Notes: generated by a model not told the origin, from the letters alone. Positions 51,062 through 61,039 are shown, counted from the stretch's first letter. The stretch is DNA of 64,000 nucleotides from an uncultured Bacteroidota bacterium (GCA_902626585.1 CACOGA010000004.1:41422-105421); one strand, 5' to 3'. Made by a program: numbers and translations.

Positions 51062-51370
51062 ATGAAAAAATTATTTTTAATTCTCTGTATTCTTGGCGTG
51101 GTCTTGCCTTATTACCAATTGTATAATTTTTTACTAGAAAACGACTGGTCAATGAGTGGCTTCTGGAGTGATATATATTCAAATCACGCAATTTCAATGA
51201 TTACTATGGATATTACGGTTGCAGCAACATCATATTTGGTTTTCATTATTTACCAGTTTTCTAATAAGAAAATTCATCTTAAATGTTTTATCAAATACAT
51301 GCTTTCTCTATTTTTAGTAGGATTTTCATTGTCAATGCCATTGTATTTATATGATAACTATAAAAACTGA
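51062..51370 (+). CDS. DUF2834 membrane protein
   Basis: A 102-residue protein with three helices (about 4-24, 44-66, 77-97). The pattern LILCILGVVLPYYQLYNFL and the aromatic loop GFWSDIYSNHA match DUF2834. Function unknown. Confidence 0.75.
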   Translation: MKKLFLILCILGVVLPYYQLYNFLLENDWSMSGFWSDIYSNHAISMITMDITVAATSYLVFIIYQFSNKKIHLKCFIKYMLSLFLVGFSLSMPLYLYDNYKN

Positions 51371-51412
51371 AAAATAATAACTGAAAATATAGATTGCTAT
51401 AAGAATATAGAC

Positions 51413-51420
51413 TACATTTG
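51413..51420 (+). promoter_or_regulatory. Cold-shock gene promoter -7 box
   Basis: TACATTTG, an exact TAnnTTTG match 18 bp before the ATG, with a TTG 16 bases upstream. Confidence 0.5.
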
Positions 51421-51438
51421 CTGAAATTTATTATTTAA

Positions 51439-51630
51439 ATGAAAGGAACAGTAAAATTTTTCAATGAGTCCAAAGGATATGGATTCATCACAAACGACGA
51501 AACAGGAGAAGACCTATTCGTTCATTATTCTGCACTTGGAAACCTAACTATTAAAGAAGGTGATAAGGTTGAGTATGAAGAAGGTGAAGGTAGAAAAGGA
51601 AAAGCTGCTACAAAAGTATCTCTTTTATAG
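51439..51630 (+). CDS. Cold-shock domain protein (CspA family)
   Basis: A 63-residue OB-fold protein that binds single-stranded RNA and DNA and melts RNA structure. RNP1 is KGYGFIT and RNP2 is LFVHYSA, both complete. MKGTVKFFNESKGYGF is the family start. It is preceded by a perfect -7 box. A C6 run follows about 10 bp after the stop, but no clear terminator. Confidence 0.96.
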   Translation: MKGTVKFFNESKGYGFITNDETGEDLFVHYSALGNLTIKEGDKVEYEEGEGRKGKAATKVSLL

Positions 51631-51748
51631 TTTAGTACCCCCCTATAAATTATTTTTAAAAAAGTAGAAGACAGGCTCTTTTACAAAATCACCGTGCTTT
51701 AACGTTATTCTGATTTACGTTTTTTTAAAGTATTTGAAAAGAGAGGAT

Positions 51749-52396
51749 TTAGAATCTTTTTCCTATAGAAATTCCTCCTTTAAATGATGCTTCTGGTCTG
51801 TAATGACTTACACTACCTCCGTTAGGAACGTCATCATTTTCACTACCTGCAAAAATATACCTACCTAAACCTAGCATATATTCAAAAGTCCAACCCTTTT
51901 TATTCACCCATTTCCTACCAATTCCAACACCAGGTGCAATATCCCAAGCTTTTATTTCTTCGCTTGTCATGTATGGCTCACCAGAAGATGAATTATTAAA
52001 GTATGTGTTTTTGTTATATTCAATATTTGAAAATTTTATAAATACTTCGGCAAAATATCCCTCGCCACCAAAATCTGTTTTATTTAAAAAATAAAATCTG
52101 TAAAAGGGATTCAATGAAAATTTTTCAGACCAAGATCTAGATGCATTGTTCTCATTAAAGTTGAAGAATATGTCGGCTCCGTAAGATGAGTATGAATCAT
52201 TTATTTTTTCATAACCAATATTTAAAGCAGGTTGGGTTAATAAATCAATAACATCCAATTTCATTTCAGAATCTCCAAGTTCATCAAGTAGTTCTTCGAC
52301 TTGCTTATCATTTTTTATAACTTCAACCTGTTGTACATCCTGGCTAAAAGTTTGATTGAAAAAAAGTAAACATAGTAATGCTAAATAATATCTCAT
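51749..52396 (-). CDS. Outer-membrane beta-barrel protein (DUF3575-like)
   Basis: A 215-residue protein with a signal peptide (...FNQTFSQ), a short acidic linker, and then alternating amphipathic strands (ALNIGYEKI, FSLNPFYRFYFL, GYFAEVFIKFS, WTFEYMLGLGRYI, FKGGISIGKRF) ending in Phe, as expected of an eight-stranded outer-membrane barrel. The pattern resembles DUF3575 proteins. Function unknown. Confidence 0.72.
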   Translation of the reverse strand: MRYYLALLCLLFFNQTFSQDVQQVEVIKNDKQVEELLDELGDSEMKLDVIDLLTQPALNIGYEKINDSYSSYGADIFFNFNENNASRSWSEKFSLNPFYRFYFLNKTDFGGEGYFAEVFIKFSNIEYNKNTYFNNSSSGEPYMTSEEIKAWDIAPGVGIGRKWVNKKGWTFEYMLGLGRYIFAGSENDDVPNGGSVSHYRPEASFKGGISIGKRF

Positions 52397-52409
52397 ATAA
52401 ATTTTTTTA

Positions 52410-52417
52410 CAAATTTA
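52410..52417 (-). promoter_or_regulatory. -7 box for the outer-membrane barrel gene
   Basis: TAAATTTG on the minus strand, an exact match 14 bp before the ATG. Confidence 0.45.
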
Positions 52418-52485
52418 ATGTCTAATTTCTGTTTTTATAAATCATTATTGTTAATTAAATATTAAAGTTAATTTATATTAATTGT

Positions 52486-52493
52486 TAAATTTG
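52486..52493 (+). promoter_or_regulatory. men operon promoter -7 box
   Basis: TAAATTTG, an exact match, 13 bp before the TTG start of ubiE, so the 5' leader must be very short. Confidence 0.55.
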
Positions 52494-52506
52494 CTGAACT
52501 AAAATA

Positions 52507-53229
52507 TTGACCTTGAAGCCTAATCAAAAATCTAAAAGTTCAAAAAAAAATCAAGTTGAAAAAATGTTTGATTCCATTTCTTTTGAGTATGACTTACTAA
52601 ACGGAATCATGACTTTTAACAGCCATAAAAGATGGAAGCAAAATATTTTAAATATTGCAAAAATACTCCAACCAAATAATGCTCTTGACATAGCTACTGG
52701 TACGGCTGATATTGCAATGAATCTTGGAAGTTTACCAAATTGCAGGGTAGTAGGTGTCGATATTTCTGAGAAAATGCTAAGTGTTGGGCGTCAAAAAATT
52801 ATAAAAAATAATTTAGAAGAATCCGTCTTATTGGAAACCGGTGATGCAGAAAACTTAAAATATAAAGACAATTATTTTGACCTTGTTACTATCGGATTTG
52901 GAGTTAGAAATTTTCAAGATTTAAAAAAAGGACTAAAGGAAAGCTTAAGGGTTTTAAAAGAAAATGGCACTCTAATTATTCTAGAAACCTCAATTCCAGA
53001 AAATAGAGTTATTAGATTTTTTTATTCATTATTTACAAGAACATATATCCCTTTAATGGCTAAGATTTTTTCAAAAGATAAATCAGCTTATAGTTATTTA
53101 CTTGATTCAGCAGAATTATTTCCTTGTGGAATTGAATTTAAAAATATCTTAAAATCTGTTGGTTTCAGTAAAGTTCAAATCAAACCAAAGTTTTTTGGTT
53201 CATCAACCATATATATTGCCACAAAATGA
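52507..53229 (+). CDS. ubiE: Demethylmenaquinone methyltransferase
   Basis: The last step of menaquinone synthesis: C-methylation of demethylmenaquinone with SAM. The SAM motif is ALDIATGTADIAM, and GVGVRNFQDL-type (IGFGVRNFQDLKKG) and LLDSAELFPCG segments follow. The start is TTG (MTLKPNQKSKSS); the next Met (MFDSISFEYD) would also keep the fold. It overlaps menF by 4 bp (ATGA) and heads the operon. Confidence 0.95.
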   Translation: MTLKPNQKSKSSKKNQVEKMFDSISFEYDLLNGIMTFNSHKRWKQNILNIAKILQPNNALDIATGTADIAMNLGSLPNCRVVGVDISEKMLSVGRQKIIKNNLEESVLLETGDAENLKYKDNYFDLVTIGFGVRNFQDLKKGLKESLRVLKENGTLIILETSIPENRVIRFFYSLFTRTYIPLMAKIFSKDKSAYSYLLDSAELFPCGIEFKNILKSVGFSKVQIKPKFFGSSTIYIATK

Positions 53230-54269
53230 TTTCTAAATTTAAGTTTTTTAGTGAGTTGAATTTTCTTTTAAAAAACGGTGAATCATTTGTTGTTTTCAAA
53301 AAACCGAGTCATAATAAAATAGTTTGTCAACAGGGGGATATTTTTAAAGGTAAAATTTCTGAACTGAGTGATAAAAGAGGTTTTTTATTTATGCCTTTCG
53401 ATACAAGTGAAGATGGTTTTCTAATATCCCCAAAAACAACAATCGAAACAGAATTTCATTTAGACATAAGTAAAATTCAAAATGTTGATATTTCAGTTAA
53501 AGAACTCAACTCAAAAAAAAAATCTTACGTAAAGTATATTAACAACACAATTTCTGAAATAAGAAACTCAAGATTAGAAAAAGTAGTATGTTCATCATCG
53601 TTTAATTTCAAAATCAATTCAAAATTGATGATTGAATATTTTAAAAGTTTACTTCAATTAAATCATGATGCTTTTTGTTATTTGTTTTATCACTCTGAAA
53701 TTGGGATTTGGCTTGGTGCAACACCCGAAAAACTGATAAGCTTAAATAATCACTTGGTAACAACATTTGCTTTGGCTGCAACAAAAAAAAAGGTAGATCA
53801 AAGTTGGACTGATAAAGAATTTACAGAGCATAAAATTGTAGAGGATCAAATTGCGTCTGATTTAAATCATGAATGTACAAATATTGAAATAGGAGCCTTG
53901 CAAACTATTAAGGCTGGGAATATTTTTCATCTTAAATCTGTCATAAAAGCAAAAACCAACAACTTTTCATCACAATTAATTAAAGCACTTCACCCGACCC
54001 CTGCTATTGCGGGAATGCCAAAAAATAAAGCAATTGAACATATAAATAAAACTGAGAATTACAAGAGATCATTTTACACTGGTTATTTAGGGCAGTATGA
54101 AAAAAAATCATGTGATATTTACGTAAATATCAGATGCGCTAAAATAGTTGGTGACAACCTAACTGTTTTTGTAGGAGGAGGGATTACTAAAGATAGTAAT
54201 GCCATTGACGAGTGGCATGAAATATTAAATAAGTCACAAACCATGCTTACGGTTTTTCATCAAGGTTAA
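53226..54269 (+). CDS. menF: Isochorismate synthase
   Basis: Converts chorismate to isochorismate, the first committed step of the menaquinone pathway. The C-terminal chorismate-binding domain holds IGIWLGATPEKLI, LATTFALAATKK-type sequence, ALHPTPAIAGMPKNKAI and FYTGYLGQYE plus GGGITKDSNAIDEWHE. The 347 residues make it a short form with a reduced N-terminal part, as usual in Bacteroidota. Followed by menD in 27 bp. Confidence 0.92.
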   Translation: MISKFKFFSELNFLLKNGESFVVFKKPSHNKIVCQQGDIFKGKISELSDKRGFLFMPFDTSEDGFLISPKTTIETEFHLDISKIQNVDISVKELNSKKKSYVKYINNTISEIRNSRLEKVVCSSSFNFKINSKLMIEYFKSLLQLNHDAFCYLFYHSEIGIWLGATPEKLISLNNHLVTTFALAATKKKVDQSWTDKEFTEHKIVEDQIASDLNHECTNIEIGALQTIKAGNIFHLKSVIKAKTNNFSSQLIKALHPTPAIAGMPKNKAIEHINKTENYKRSFYTGYLGQYEKKSCDIYVNIRCAKIVGDNLTVFVGGGITKDSNAIDEWHEILNKSQTMLTVFHQG

Positions 54270-54282
54270 AATATATATTTAG

Positions 54283-54290
54283 TAAATTTG
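54283..54290 (+). promoter_or_regulatory. Internal -7 box before menD
   Basis: TAAATTTG, an exact match ending 6 bp before the menD ATG. If used, the transcript would be leaderless or nearly so. Confidence 0.4.
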
Positions 54291-54296
54291 TTTAAG

Positions 54297-56063
54297 ATGA
54301 AATATCCTGTAATACCTGTTGCTCAGTCCTTAATTTTATCATGTATAAATTTTAAATTTTTTGATATCGTTATTTCACCAGGTTCTAGGAACGTACCCTT
54401 AGCTATTGGGTTTTCATCTAATAATAAATTCAAATGTTATAGTATAGTTGACGAAAGATCAGCGGCTTTTTTTGCACTTGGCCTATCACAAAAATCAAAA
54501 AAACCTACAATACTAATATGTACATCTGGGTCAGCACTTCTAAACTATTATCCTGCTGTTGCTGAGGCTTACTTCAGTGAAATACCATTAATTATTTTAT
54601 CAGCAGATAGACCAAAATATAAAATCAATATTGGCGATGGACAAACAATAAATCAATCAGATGTATTTGAAAAAAATATTCTTTATTCAAATTCCTTAAG
54701 TCAGGATTGTATTCACGCAACAGAGGAAATATTCAAAAGTAACTCTCAAAATATAATAGATATCAAAGATGATAACTTAAAGCTTGAAAAGCTCCAGAAA
54801 TCAATACAAGCTAAAAATGAAAAAATGATTGAAAAAGCATTTAATCTTTCATTAAATAAAATGCAGCCTATTCATTTAAATGTTCCTATGGAAGAGCCTT
54901 TATATGACTTTATCAGCAAACCATCTGTAAAAGTTAAGATTTTGAAGAAACTGCAAAAAACCAAACTACACACAAATTTTAATAAATATTACGGTCAAAT
55001 TTCAAAGGCAAGTAAAATACTAATTTTAATTGGTGTTTCAGACGAAGGATTACTATCAAAGAAATCGATTGATAAAATCAATTCATTTTCCTCAATGGCT
55101 GTTTTAATGGAGCATACATCAAATATTCATGAAGATTCATTCATTTCAAATATTGACAGATTAATCGGACCAATTGAGCTCAAATCAAATTCTGATTCTT
55201 TATTTGAGGATTTGAAACCTGAAATTATTATATCCCTTGGGGGCATGATCATATCAAAAAAGGTTAAAACATTTCTGAGAAATTATAAATCAAGAAGACA
55301 TATTCATATTGGAAATAATATTTCAAAAGATTCATTTTATTCTGGGGTAGAACATGTTAAGGCTTCTCCAAATAAATTTTTTGAAAATATAGACATAAAA
55401 AAAACTGAATCTAATTATAATAAACTATGGCAAGATATTAACAGCACAAATTTAGAACTGCATAATAGATATTTAAAGATTATAAATTTTTCTGATTTAA
55501 AAGTGTTTGAGATATTAAGCAAATGGATTCCTAAAAAATATCAAATCCAGGTTGCAAATAGTACACCCATCAGATATTTCCAATTATTTGACTTAAAAAA
55601 TAAAAATTTAATGTATGCTAATCGTGGTACAAGTGGAATTGACGGAAGTACTTCAACTGCAGTTGGAAGTTCAGTTAATAGTGATTCGCCTGTTACACTG
55701 ATTACAGGTGATCTCAGTTTCTTTTATGATATTAATGCATTATGGAACAGGCATATTCCTTGCAGTTTCAGGATTATTATTATTAATAATGGTGGAGGTG
55801 GAATTTTTAAAATTTTACCTGGCTTTAAAGAAGATGATTTGTTTGCAGAATTTATCGAAACCAAGCATATTTTATCAGCTAGGTCTATTGCTAAAATGTT
55901 TAGTTTTAATTATACAAAAGTATCTTCAAAATTTGGACTTAATTTGGCCCTCAGAACATTTTTTAAAAACTCAAAAAAACCAAAGATTTTAGAAATAAAG
56001 ACCTCAGGTATAAAAAGTACAAAAATATTAAAGGATTATTTTAGATATTTGTCAAAGTCTTAA
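54297..56063 (+). CDS. menD: SEPHCHC synthase (ThDP-dependent)
   Basis: Condenses isochorismate with 2-oxoglutarate using thiamine diphosphate. SPGSRNVPLAIGFSSN and VDERSAAFFALGLSQ with the catalytic Glu, CTSGSALLNYYPAVAEAY, LSADRP, and the ThDP-binding TGDLSFFYDINALW with INNGGGGIF are all present. The ATG at 54297 is preferred over a TTG three codons earlier. The length is 588 residues. Confidence 0.96.
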   Translation: MKYPVIPVAQSLILSCINFKFFDIVISPGSRNVPLAIGFSSNNKFKCYSIVDERSAAFFALGLSQKSKKPTILICTSGSALLNYYPAVAEAYFSEIPLIILSADRPKYKINIGDGQTINQSDVFEKNILYSNSLSQDCIHATEEIFKSNSQNIIDIKDDNLKLEKLQKSIQAKNEKMIEKAFNLSLNKMQPIHLNVPMEEPLYDFISKPSVKVKILKKLQKTKLHTNFNKYYGQISKASKILILIGVSDEGLLSKKSIDKINSFSSMAVLMEHTSNIHEDSFISNIDRLIGPIELKSNSDSLFEDLKPEIIISLGGMIISKKVKTFLRNYKSRRHIHIGNNISKDSFYSGVEHVKASPNKFFENIDIKKTESNYNKLWQDINSTNLELHNRYLKIINFSDLKVFEILSKWIPKKYQIQVANSTPIRYFQLFDLKNKNLMYANRGTSGIDGSTSTAVGSSVNSDSPVTLITGDLSFFYDINALWNRHIPCSFRIIIINNGGGGIFKILPGFKEDDLFAEFIETKHILSARSIAKMFSFNYTKVSSKFGLNLALRTFFKNSKKPKILEIKTSGIKSTKILKDYFRYLSKS

Positions 56064-56078
56064 CAAATAAATATAACA

Positions 56079-56897
56079 ATGAAAGTAGTTTGGAAAGAAA
56101 TCAAGAAATACAATGATATAAATTTTGAAATCTATAATGGTATTGCAAAAGTGACAATCAATAGACCAAAAGTTTACAATGCTTTTAGACCGGAAACAAA
56201 TACGGAAATGCTTGATGCATTTGAAATTTGTAGAGAAAGAAATGATATTGATATTGTTGTTATAACTGGCGTTGGTGAAAAAGCTTTTTGCAGCGGTGGT
56301 GATCAAAATGTTAAGGGAACAGGTGGTTATATTGGCGATGATGGAGTACCAAGGTTAAATGTTTTGGATCTACATAAAAAAATTAGAGAACTGCCTAAGC
56401 CAGTTATAGCCATGGTAAACGGATATGCGATAGGTGGTGGCCATGTATTACACGTTGTTTGTGATTTGACAATTGCCAGTGAAAATGCAATATTTGGTCA
56501 AACCGGACCTAAAGTAGGAAGTTTTGACGGTGGTTTTGGATCTTCCTATTTAGCCAGGCATGTAGGTCAAAAGAAAGCAAGAGAAATATGGTTTTTGTGT
56601 AAACAATATTCAGCTCAAGAGGCTTTGCAAATGGGAATGGTGAATAAAGTTGTGCCTTTTGACAAGTTAGAGGAAACGGTTTTAGAATGGTGTTCTTTAA
56701 TGCAAAAAAGAAGTCCGCTTGCATTAAGAATGATTAAAAGGAGTTTAAATGCAGAGCTAGACGGACAGCATGGTTTAATGCAATTGGCCGGTGATGCCAC
56801 ATTACTATATTATTTGACTGAGGAAGCACAAGAAGGCAAGGAGGCTTTTTTAGAAAAGAGGGATCCCAACTTCAAAAAATATCCTAAATTTCCTTAA
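56079..56897 (+). CDS. menB: 1,4-dihydroxy-2-naphthoyl-CoA synthase
   Basis: A crotonase-fold enzyme that cyclises o-succinylbenzoyl-Co[21 protein letters not shown] is the MenB-specific loop, [17 protein letters not shown] the oxyanion region, and [16 protein letters not shown] and the final [13 protein letters not shown] the family C-terminal signature. The length is 272 residues. Confidence 0.97.
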   Translation: MKVVWKEIKKYNDINFEIYNGIAKVTINRPKVYNAFRPETNTEMLDAFEICRERNDIDIVVITGVGEKAFCSGGDQNVKGTGGYIGDDGVPRLNVLDLHKKIRELPKPVIAMVNGYAIGGGHVLHVVCDLTIASENAIFGQTGPKVGSFDGGFGSSYLARHVGQKKAREIWFLCKQYSAQEALQMGMVNKVVPFDKLEETVLEWCSLMQKRSPLALRMIKRSLNAELDGQHGLMQLAGDATLLYYLTEEAQEGKEAFLEKRDPNFKKYPKFP

Positions 56898-56929
56898 ACA
56901 GTAAGTTCTATTTTTTGAAATTTAATTCT

Positions 56930-57841
56930 ATGCAGAAAGTAAAATATTGGATTCAAGCAGCCAGAATTCAAACCCTTCCATTATCAATTTCTGGAATTTT
57001 AGTAGGGTCCTCTTTTGCATACAACATTAACAGTTTTGATAATATAATTTTCTTTCTGTCAATAATAACTGCAATCTCTTTTCAGGTTTTGTCAAATTTT
57101 GCGAACGATTACGGAGATGGGATACTAGGAACAGATAACCAAAGAATTGGTCCTGATAGAGTTATAGCATCGGGAAAACTTTCGCTCAAGGAACTCAAAA
57201 AGGGAATAGTAATTAATGTCTTTATTTCGATAACATTTTCATATTCACTTATTAAATATTCATTTAAAAGCGACTATTTTTTAATCCTTATTTTTCTAAT
57301 TCTTTCAATTTCATCAATTGTTGCAGCAATAAAATATACAATGGGTAAAAGCCCATATGGATATCATGGCCTTGGTGATATTTTTGTTTTTATTTTCTTT
57401 GGTTATGTAAGTGTATTTGGTTCATTTTTTTTGCAGACAAAAATTATAAATTATGAATTATTTATTCTGGCAGCAATCATAGGGTTTTTATGTGTTGGTG
57501 TATTGAATCTAAATAATATTAGAGATATTGAAAATGATTCTGCGATGAACAAAAAAACTATTCCTACCAGAATCGGTTTCAGTAATGCTAAAATTTATCA
57601 AACCTTTTTAATACTATTTTCAATTGTTCTTACGGCTTTGCTCACTTTAAAATTTAAGCCTTCTTATAACTATATTTTTGTGGTAATAGGAATACTTCCT
57701 TTGGTATATCATTTATTTAAGGTTAGACAAGCAAAAAACCCAATTGAATTTAAACCCTTATTAAAACAACTAGCTGTTTCAAGTTTTTTCTACTCAATTT
57801 TTATGTCAATTTTTATGATCTATGAAAGCATATTTTTTTAA
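56930..57841 (+). CDS. menA: 1,4-dihydroxy-2-naphthoate polyprenyltransferase
   Basis: An inner-membrane UbiA-family enzyme that attaches the isoprenoid tail to DHNA, giving demethylmenaquinone. The prenyl-diphosphate motif is NFANDYGDGILGTD (an NDxxD form) and the second Asp region is NLNNIRDIENDS. About eight helices. The ATG at 56930 is chosen; a TTG 15 bp earlier is less likely. Its last 20 bp overlap menC. Confidence 0.94.
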   Translation: MQKVKYWIQAARIQTLPLSISGILVGSSFAYNINSFDNIIFFLSIITAISFQVLSNFANDYGDGILGTDNQRIGPDRVIASGKLSLKELKKGIVINVFISITFSYSLIKYSFKSDYFLILIFLILSISSIVAAIKYTMGKSPYGYHGLGDIFVFIFFGYVSVFGSFFLQTKIINYELFILAAIIGFLCVGVLNLNNIRDIENDSAMNKKTIPTRIGFSNAKIYQTFLILFSIVLTALLTLKFKPSYNYIFVVIGILPLVYHLFKVRQAKNPIEFKPLLKQLAVSSFFYSIFMSIFMIYESIFF

Positions 57842-58859
57842 ACATAATTTAGAATTTAATATTCCAGCTAAAACCTCAAGAGATGTGTTGTATGAAAAAC
57901 CCAGTTGGTTTATAGTAATTCAAAATCAAAATAAAATTGGAATTGGTGAGTGTAGTATAATACCAGGACTTAGCTTAGACAATCTCTATGATATAGAGTC
58001 AAAGCTAGAATATGTTTGTAAAATTATTTCATCAGAAAAAGATTTAGACCCGAATGAATTAAGTGAATATCCGGCAATTAAATTTGCACTAGAAACTGCC
58101 CAAAAGGATTTGATTTTAGAAAAACCATTCAAATTATTTGATTCTCATTTTTCAAATTATAGTGATAGCATTAAGATCAATGGGCTAGTTTGGATGGGGG
58201 ATATTAAATACATGCAATCACAAGTAATTCAAAAAATCAATAGCGGATTTTCTTGTATAAAAATTAAAGTGGGTGCTTTGGAATTTGAGTCAGAATTAGA
58301 ATTAATAAAAAGAATTAGAGCTGATTTTTCTAACCATGATTTAGAAATCAGATTAGATGCAAATGGTGCGTTTGAAACGAAAGATGCTCTAGATAAATTA
58401 AATAGACTAAGTGAGTTTTCAATTCATTCGATTGAGCAACCTATCAAAATAAATCAGTGGCATGAAATGGCAAATTTATGTGAATCATCCCCTATTCCTA
58501 TAGCTTTAGATGAAGAGCTAATTGGAATTAATTCTGACAGAAAAAATTTAATAGAAACTATTAATCCAGCATACTTAATATTAAAACCTAGTTTGATTGG
58601 TGGTTTTCAACAGTGTGATGAGTGGATTGAGGTTATCAAGCAAAAAAATATTAAGTGGTGGGCAACCAGTGCACTTGAAAGTAATGTCGGATTAAATGCA
58701 ATAGCTCAATGGGTCTATTCTAAAAATAATGAACTTAGACAAGGTCTGGGAACCGGCATGCTATTTAAAAATAATATTAATTCACAGTTAGAAATAGCCG
58801 GTAATACTATTTTCTTAAATCAAAAAAAGAAATGGGATTTAAACTTTTTTTTAAGATAA
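57822..58859 (+). CDS. menC: o-Succinylbenzoate synthase
   Basis: An enolase-superfamily dehydratase that makes o-succinylbenzoate from SHCHC. The KxK base is in CIKIKVG, the metal ligands are LDANGAF, IEQPIK and LDEELIG, and the second base is in LKPSLIGG. A mobile N-terminal lid (GIGECSIIPGLSLD) is present. 345 residues. One base separates it from menE. Confidence 0.94.
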   Translation: MKAYFFKHNLEFNIPAKTSRDVLYEKPSWFIVIQNQNKIGIGECSIIPGLSLDNLYDIESKLEYVCKIISSEKDLDPNELSEYPAIKFALETAQKDLILEKPFKLFDSHFSNYSDSIKINGLVWMGDIKYMQSQVIQKINSGFSCIKIKVGALEFESELELIKRIRADFSNHDLEIRLDANGAFETKDALDKLNRLSEFSIHSIEQPIKINQWHEMANLCESSPIPIALDEELIGINSDRKNLIETINPAYLILKPSLIGGFQQCDEWIEVIKQKNIKWWATSALESNVGLNAIAQWVYSKNNELRQGLGTGMLFKNNINSQLEIAGNTIFLNQKKKWDLNFFLR

Positions 58860-58860
58860 A

Positions 58861-59883
58861 TTGACAAAAGATCTTATACATAAAAAATTTAGGTTTTCAG
58901 GTAAATTATTTTCCTCAAATGACCTATTAGAGGCACTAAAAGATAATACAGATTATTATAATTTTTTGACTTCTTGGTTTAGTGAAAAAGATTATATTAT
59001 AGCTAAAACCTCTGGTTCAACCGGGACCCCAAAAGAAATTAAATTAAAAAAAATTGACCTAATTTCTTCATCAAAATTAACTGCTGATTATTTCAAACTT
59101 AAAGAAGGTGATAAGGTGATAAACTGCCTGCCTGTAAAATATATTGCAGGTAAAATGATGCTAGTTCGTTCGTTAGTATTAGGGCTCGACCTATACTTAT
59201 TTCCGGTTAATAGCTCACCAATAATACATATTGAAGAAAATTATGATTTCATAGCATTAACTCCTATGCAATTGGATAACTCAATTCCATATTTAAATAA
59301 CATAAAAAATATAGTGGTCGGCGGGAGTGCTGTAGATGAGAACTTAAAACAGAAAATTTTAAATGTTAATTCAAATGTATTTGAAACCTACGGGATGACA
59401 GAAACTTTAACGCATATTGCTGTTCGAAATTTGTCAAAGCAAGAAAATGAATTTACTGTATTACCTGGGATATTGATAAGTGAAAGAGATAGTTGTTTAT
59501 TTATTGAACCAGGCCATTTATCAATTGATTTTGTTCAGACCAATGATATTGTTAGGATTTCACAAAAAAATAAATTTATTCTCATTGGCAGAAAAGACTA
59601 TATAATAAATTCTGGTGGAGTTAAAATTAATCCGGAGTCAGTAGAAAAAAAATTGCAAAAGTATTTAAATATTGATTTTGTGGTCAGCTCAATTGATGAT
59701 GATAAGTTTGGAGAAATTGTGGTACTAGTTTTCAAAAAAAATATTCCTCATAATTATCAAAAAGCGTTTGTAGATTTAGACAAATATGAAGTTCCTAAGC
59801 TGAATTTGGTTCTTGAAAATTTTCCTGAAAACAACGGAAAAATTAATAGGGTTAAGATTAAACAATTAATCAATCAGCGATAA
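58861..59883 (+). CDS. menE: o-Succinylbenzoate--CoA ligase
   Basis: An ANL adenylating enzyme that activates o-succinylbenzoate with CoA. P-loop KTSGSTGTPKEIKLKK, YGMTETLTHIAVRN and the hinge ILIGRKDYIINSGGVKINPE are present, and the catalytic Lys region GKINRVKIKQ ends the chain. At 340 residues it is the short Bacteroidota form (E. coli has about 450). The start is TTG one base after menC. Confidence 0.92.
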   Translation: MTKDLIHKKFRFSGKLFSSNDLLEALKDNTDYYNFLTSWFSEKDYIIAKTSGSTGTPKEIKLKKIDLISSSKLTADYFKLKEGDKVINCLPVKYIAGKMMLVRSLVLGLDLYLFPVNSSPIIHIEENYDFIALTPMQLDNSIPYLNNIKNIVVGGSAVDENLKQKILNVNSNVFETYGMTETLTHIAVRNLSKQENEFTVLPGILISERDSCLFIEPGHLSIDFVQTNDIVRISQKNKFILIGRKDYIINSGGVKINPESVEKKLQKYLNIDFVVSSIDDDKFGEIVVLVFKKNIPHNYQKAFVDLDKYEVPKLNLVLENFPENNGKINRVKIKQLINQR

Positions 59884-59967
59884 CGTCTGATTTTTAAATA
59901 TCAATTTAAATTTTTCAATTTTGGCATGGCATTTGAAAAGTCAAGTCTTTATTATAAAATTTAGATT

Positions 59968-60939
59968 ATGAAAAATTATTTAAGAATTTCAACAATTATA
60001 TTTTTATCATTCTTTGTCATTTCATGTGATAGTGATGATAATGATAATGATGGTCTTTGCTGTGCAGGCTCTTCAATTGTAGACCTTGCTTCCCAAACGG
60101 AAAGTTTAAGTACTCTTGTTTCTGCTCTAGAGGCGACAGGGTTAGACCAAACCTTAAGTGCGTCAGGCTCATATACAGTACTTGCACCAACTAATGATGC
60201 TTTTAATGCATTCCTTACAAGTATTAATGCTTCAGCTTTAGAAGATGTTCCTGTTGACGTATTAACCAATGTTTTATTAAACCATGTAATCTTAGGCGAG
60301 GTCCCATCAACTTCTCTAACAAATGGTTATGCCACAACTCTTGCAACAAGTTCTGCATCGTCAACTAATATGTCAATTTACGTTAACACTGATAATGGGG
60401 TTAGCTTCAATGGAGTATCATCTGTTTTGACGGCTGATGTAGTTGCCAGCAATGGTGTAGTTCATATTGTAGATGCTGTAATCGGACTACCAACAGTTGT
60501 AACATTTGCCCTGGCTGATCCAAATTTTGAAGTTTTAGTACAGGCCCTTACTAGAGAAGATCTTACAATGGACTTTGTAGGTTTATTAAACTCATCAAGC
60601 AGTCCGCCAACCCCTCTTACAGTTTTTGCACCTGTCAATAGCGCCTTTGTTAACTTGTTAGCTGAGCTAGGCCTTACTGGTTTAAATGATGTTGATGAGC
60701 CAACATTATCGGCTGTTTTAACATATCATGTCATTACTGGAGCAAACCAATTATCTATAAATTTATCTGATGGTATGGAGTTTACCACAGCCGGTGGAGG
60801 ATCTTTATCTTTTAATTTTGGTGATAATGGAGAAGGCATATTAACAGATAATAATGGACGAACAAGTAATATTGTGGCCGTTGATGTTCAGGCTAATAAT
60901 GGAATTATACACGCAATTGATACAGTTGTATTACCGTAA
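59968..60939 (+). CDS. Lipoprotein with two fasciclin (FAS1) domains
   Basis: A 323-residue lipoprotein (FFVISCDSDDND, Cys about 20) with an acidic linker followed by a CC pair. Two FAS1 domains: the first has TLVSALEATGLDQTLSA, YTVLAPTNDAFNAFL and VVHIVDAVIGLP; the second has FEVLVQALTRED, LTVFAPVNSAFVNLL and GIIHAIDTVVLP. FAS1 domains mediate adhesion or matrix contact; the surface location fits that. A terminator follows. Confidence 0.9.
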   Translation: MKNYLRISTIIFLSFFVISCDSDDNDNDGLCCAGSSIVDLASQTESLSTLVSALEATGLDQTLSASGSYTVLAPTNDAFNAFLTSINASALEDVPVDVLTNVLLNHVILGEVPSTSLTNGYATTLATSSASSTNMSIYVNTDNGVSFNGVSSVLTADVVASNGVVHIVDAVIGLPTVVTFALADPNFEVLVQALTREDLTMDFVGLLNSSSSPPTPLTVFAPVNSAFVNLLAELGLTGLNDVDEPTLSAVLTYHVITGANQLSINLSDGMEFTTAGGGSLSFNFGDNGEGILTDNNGRTSNIVAVDVQANNGIIHAIDTVVLP

Positions 60940-60961
60940 ACTATTTAATATTTCCACTTTT

Positions 60962-60993
60962 AAAAACACCCCTTTTACAGGGGTGTTTTTTTT
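60962..60993 (+). terminator. Rho-independent terminator
   Basis: AAACACCCC-TTTTAC-AGGGGTGTTT, an almost perfect hairpin with eight T's. Confidence 0.88.
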
Positions 60994-61039
60994 GACTTAA
61001 AATTTATTATATTGTTACTATAAATAAAATCAATGACTA

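Noticed and set aside
51637..51646. C6 run after the cold-shock gene as a phase-variation tract
   Set aside because: It lies outside any reading frame and is short.
60061..60068. Selenocysteine or metal site suggested by the CC pair after the acidic linker of the fasciclin protein
   Set aside because: Two adjacent Cys in a linker alone give no evidence for either.
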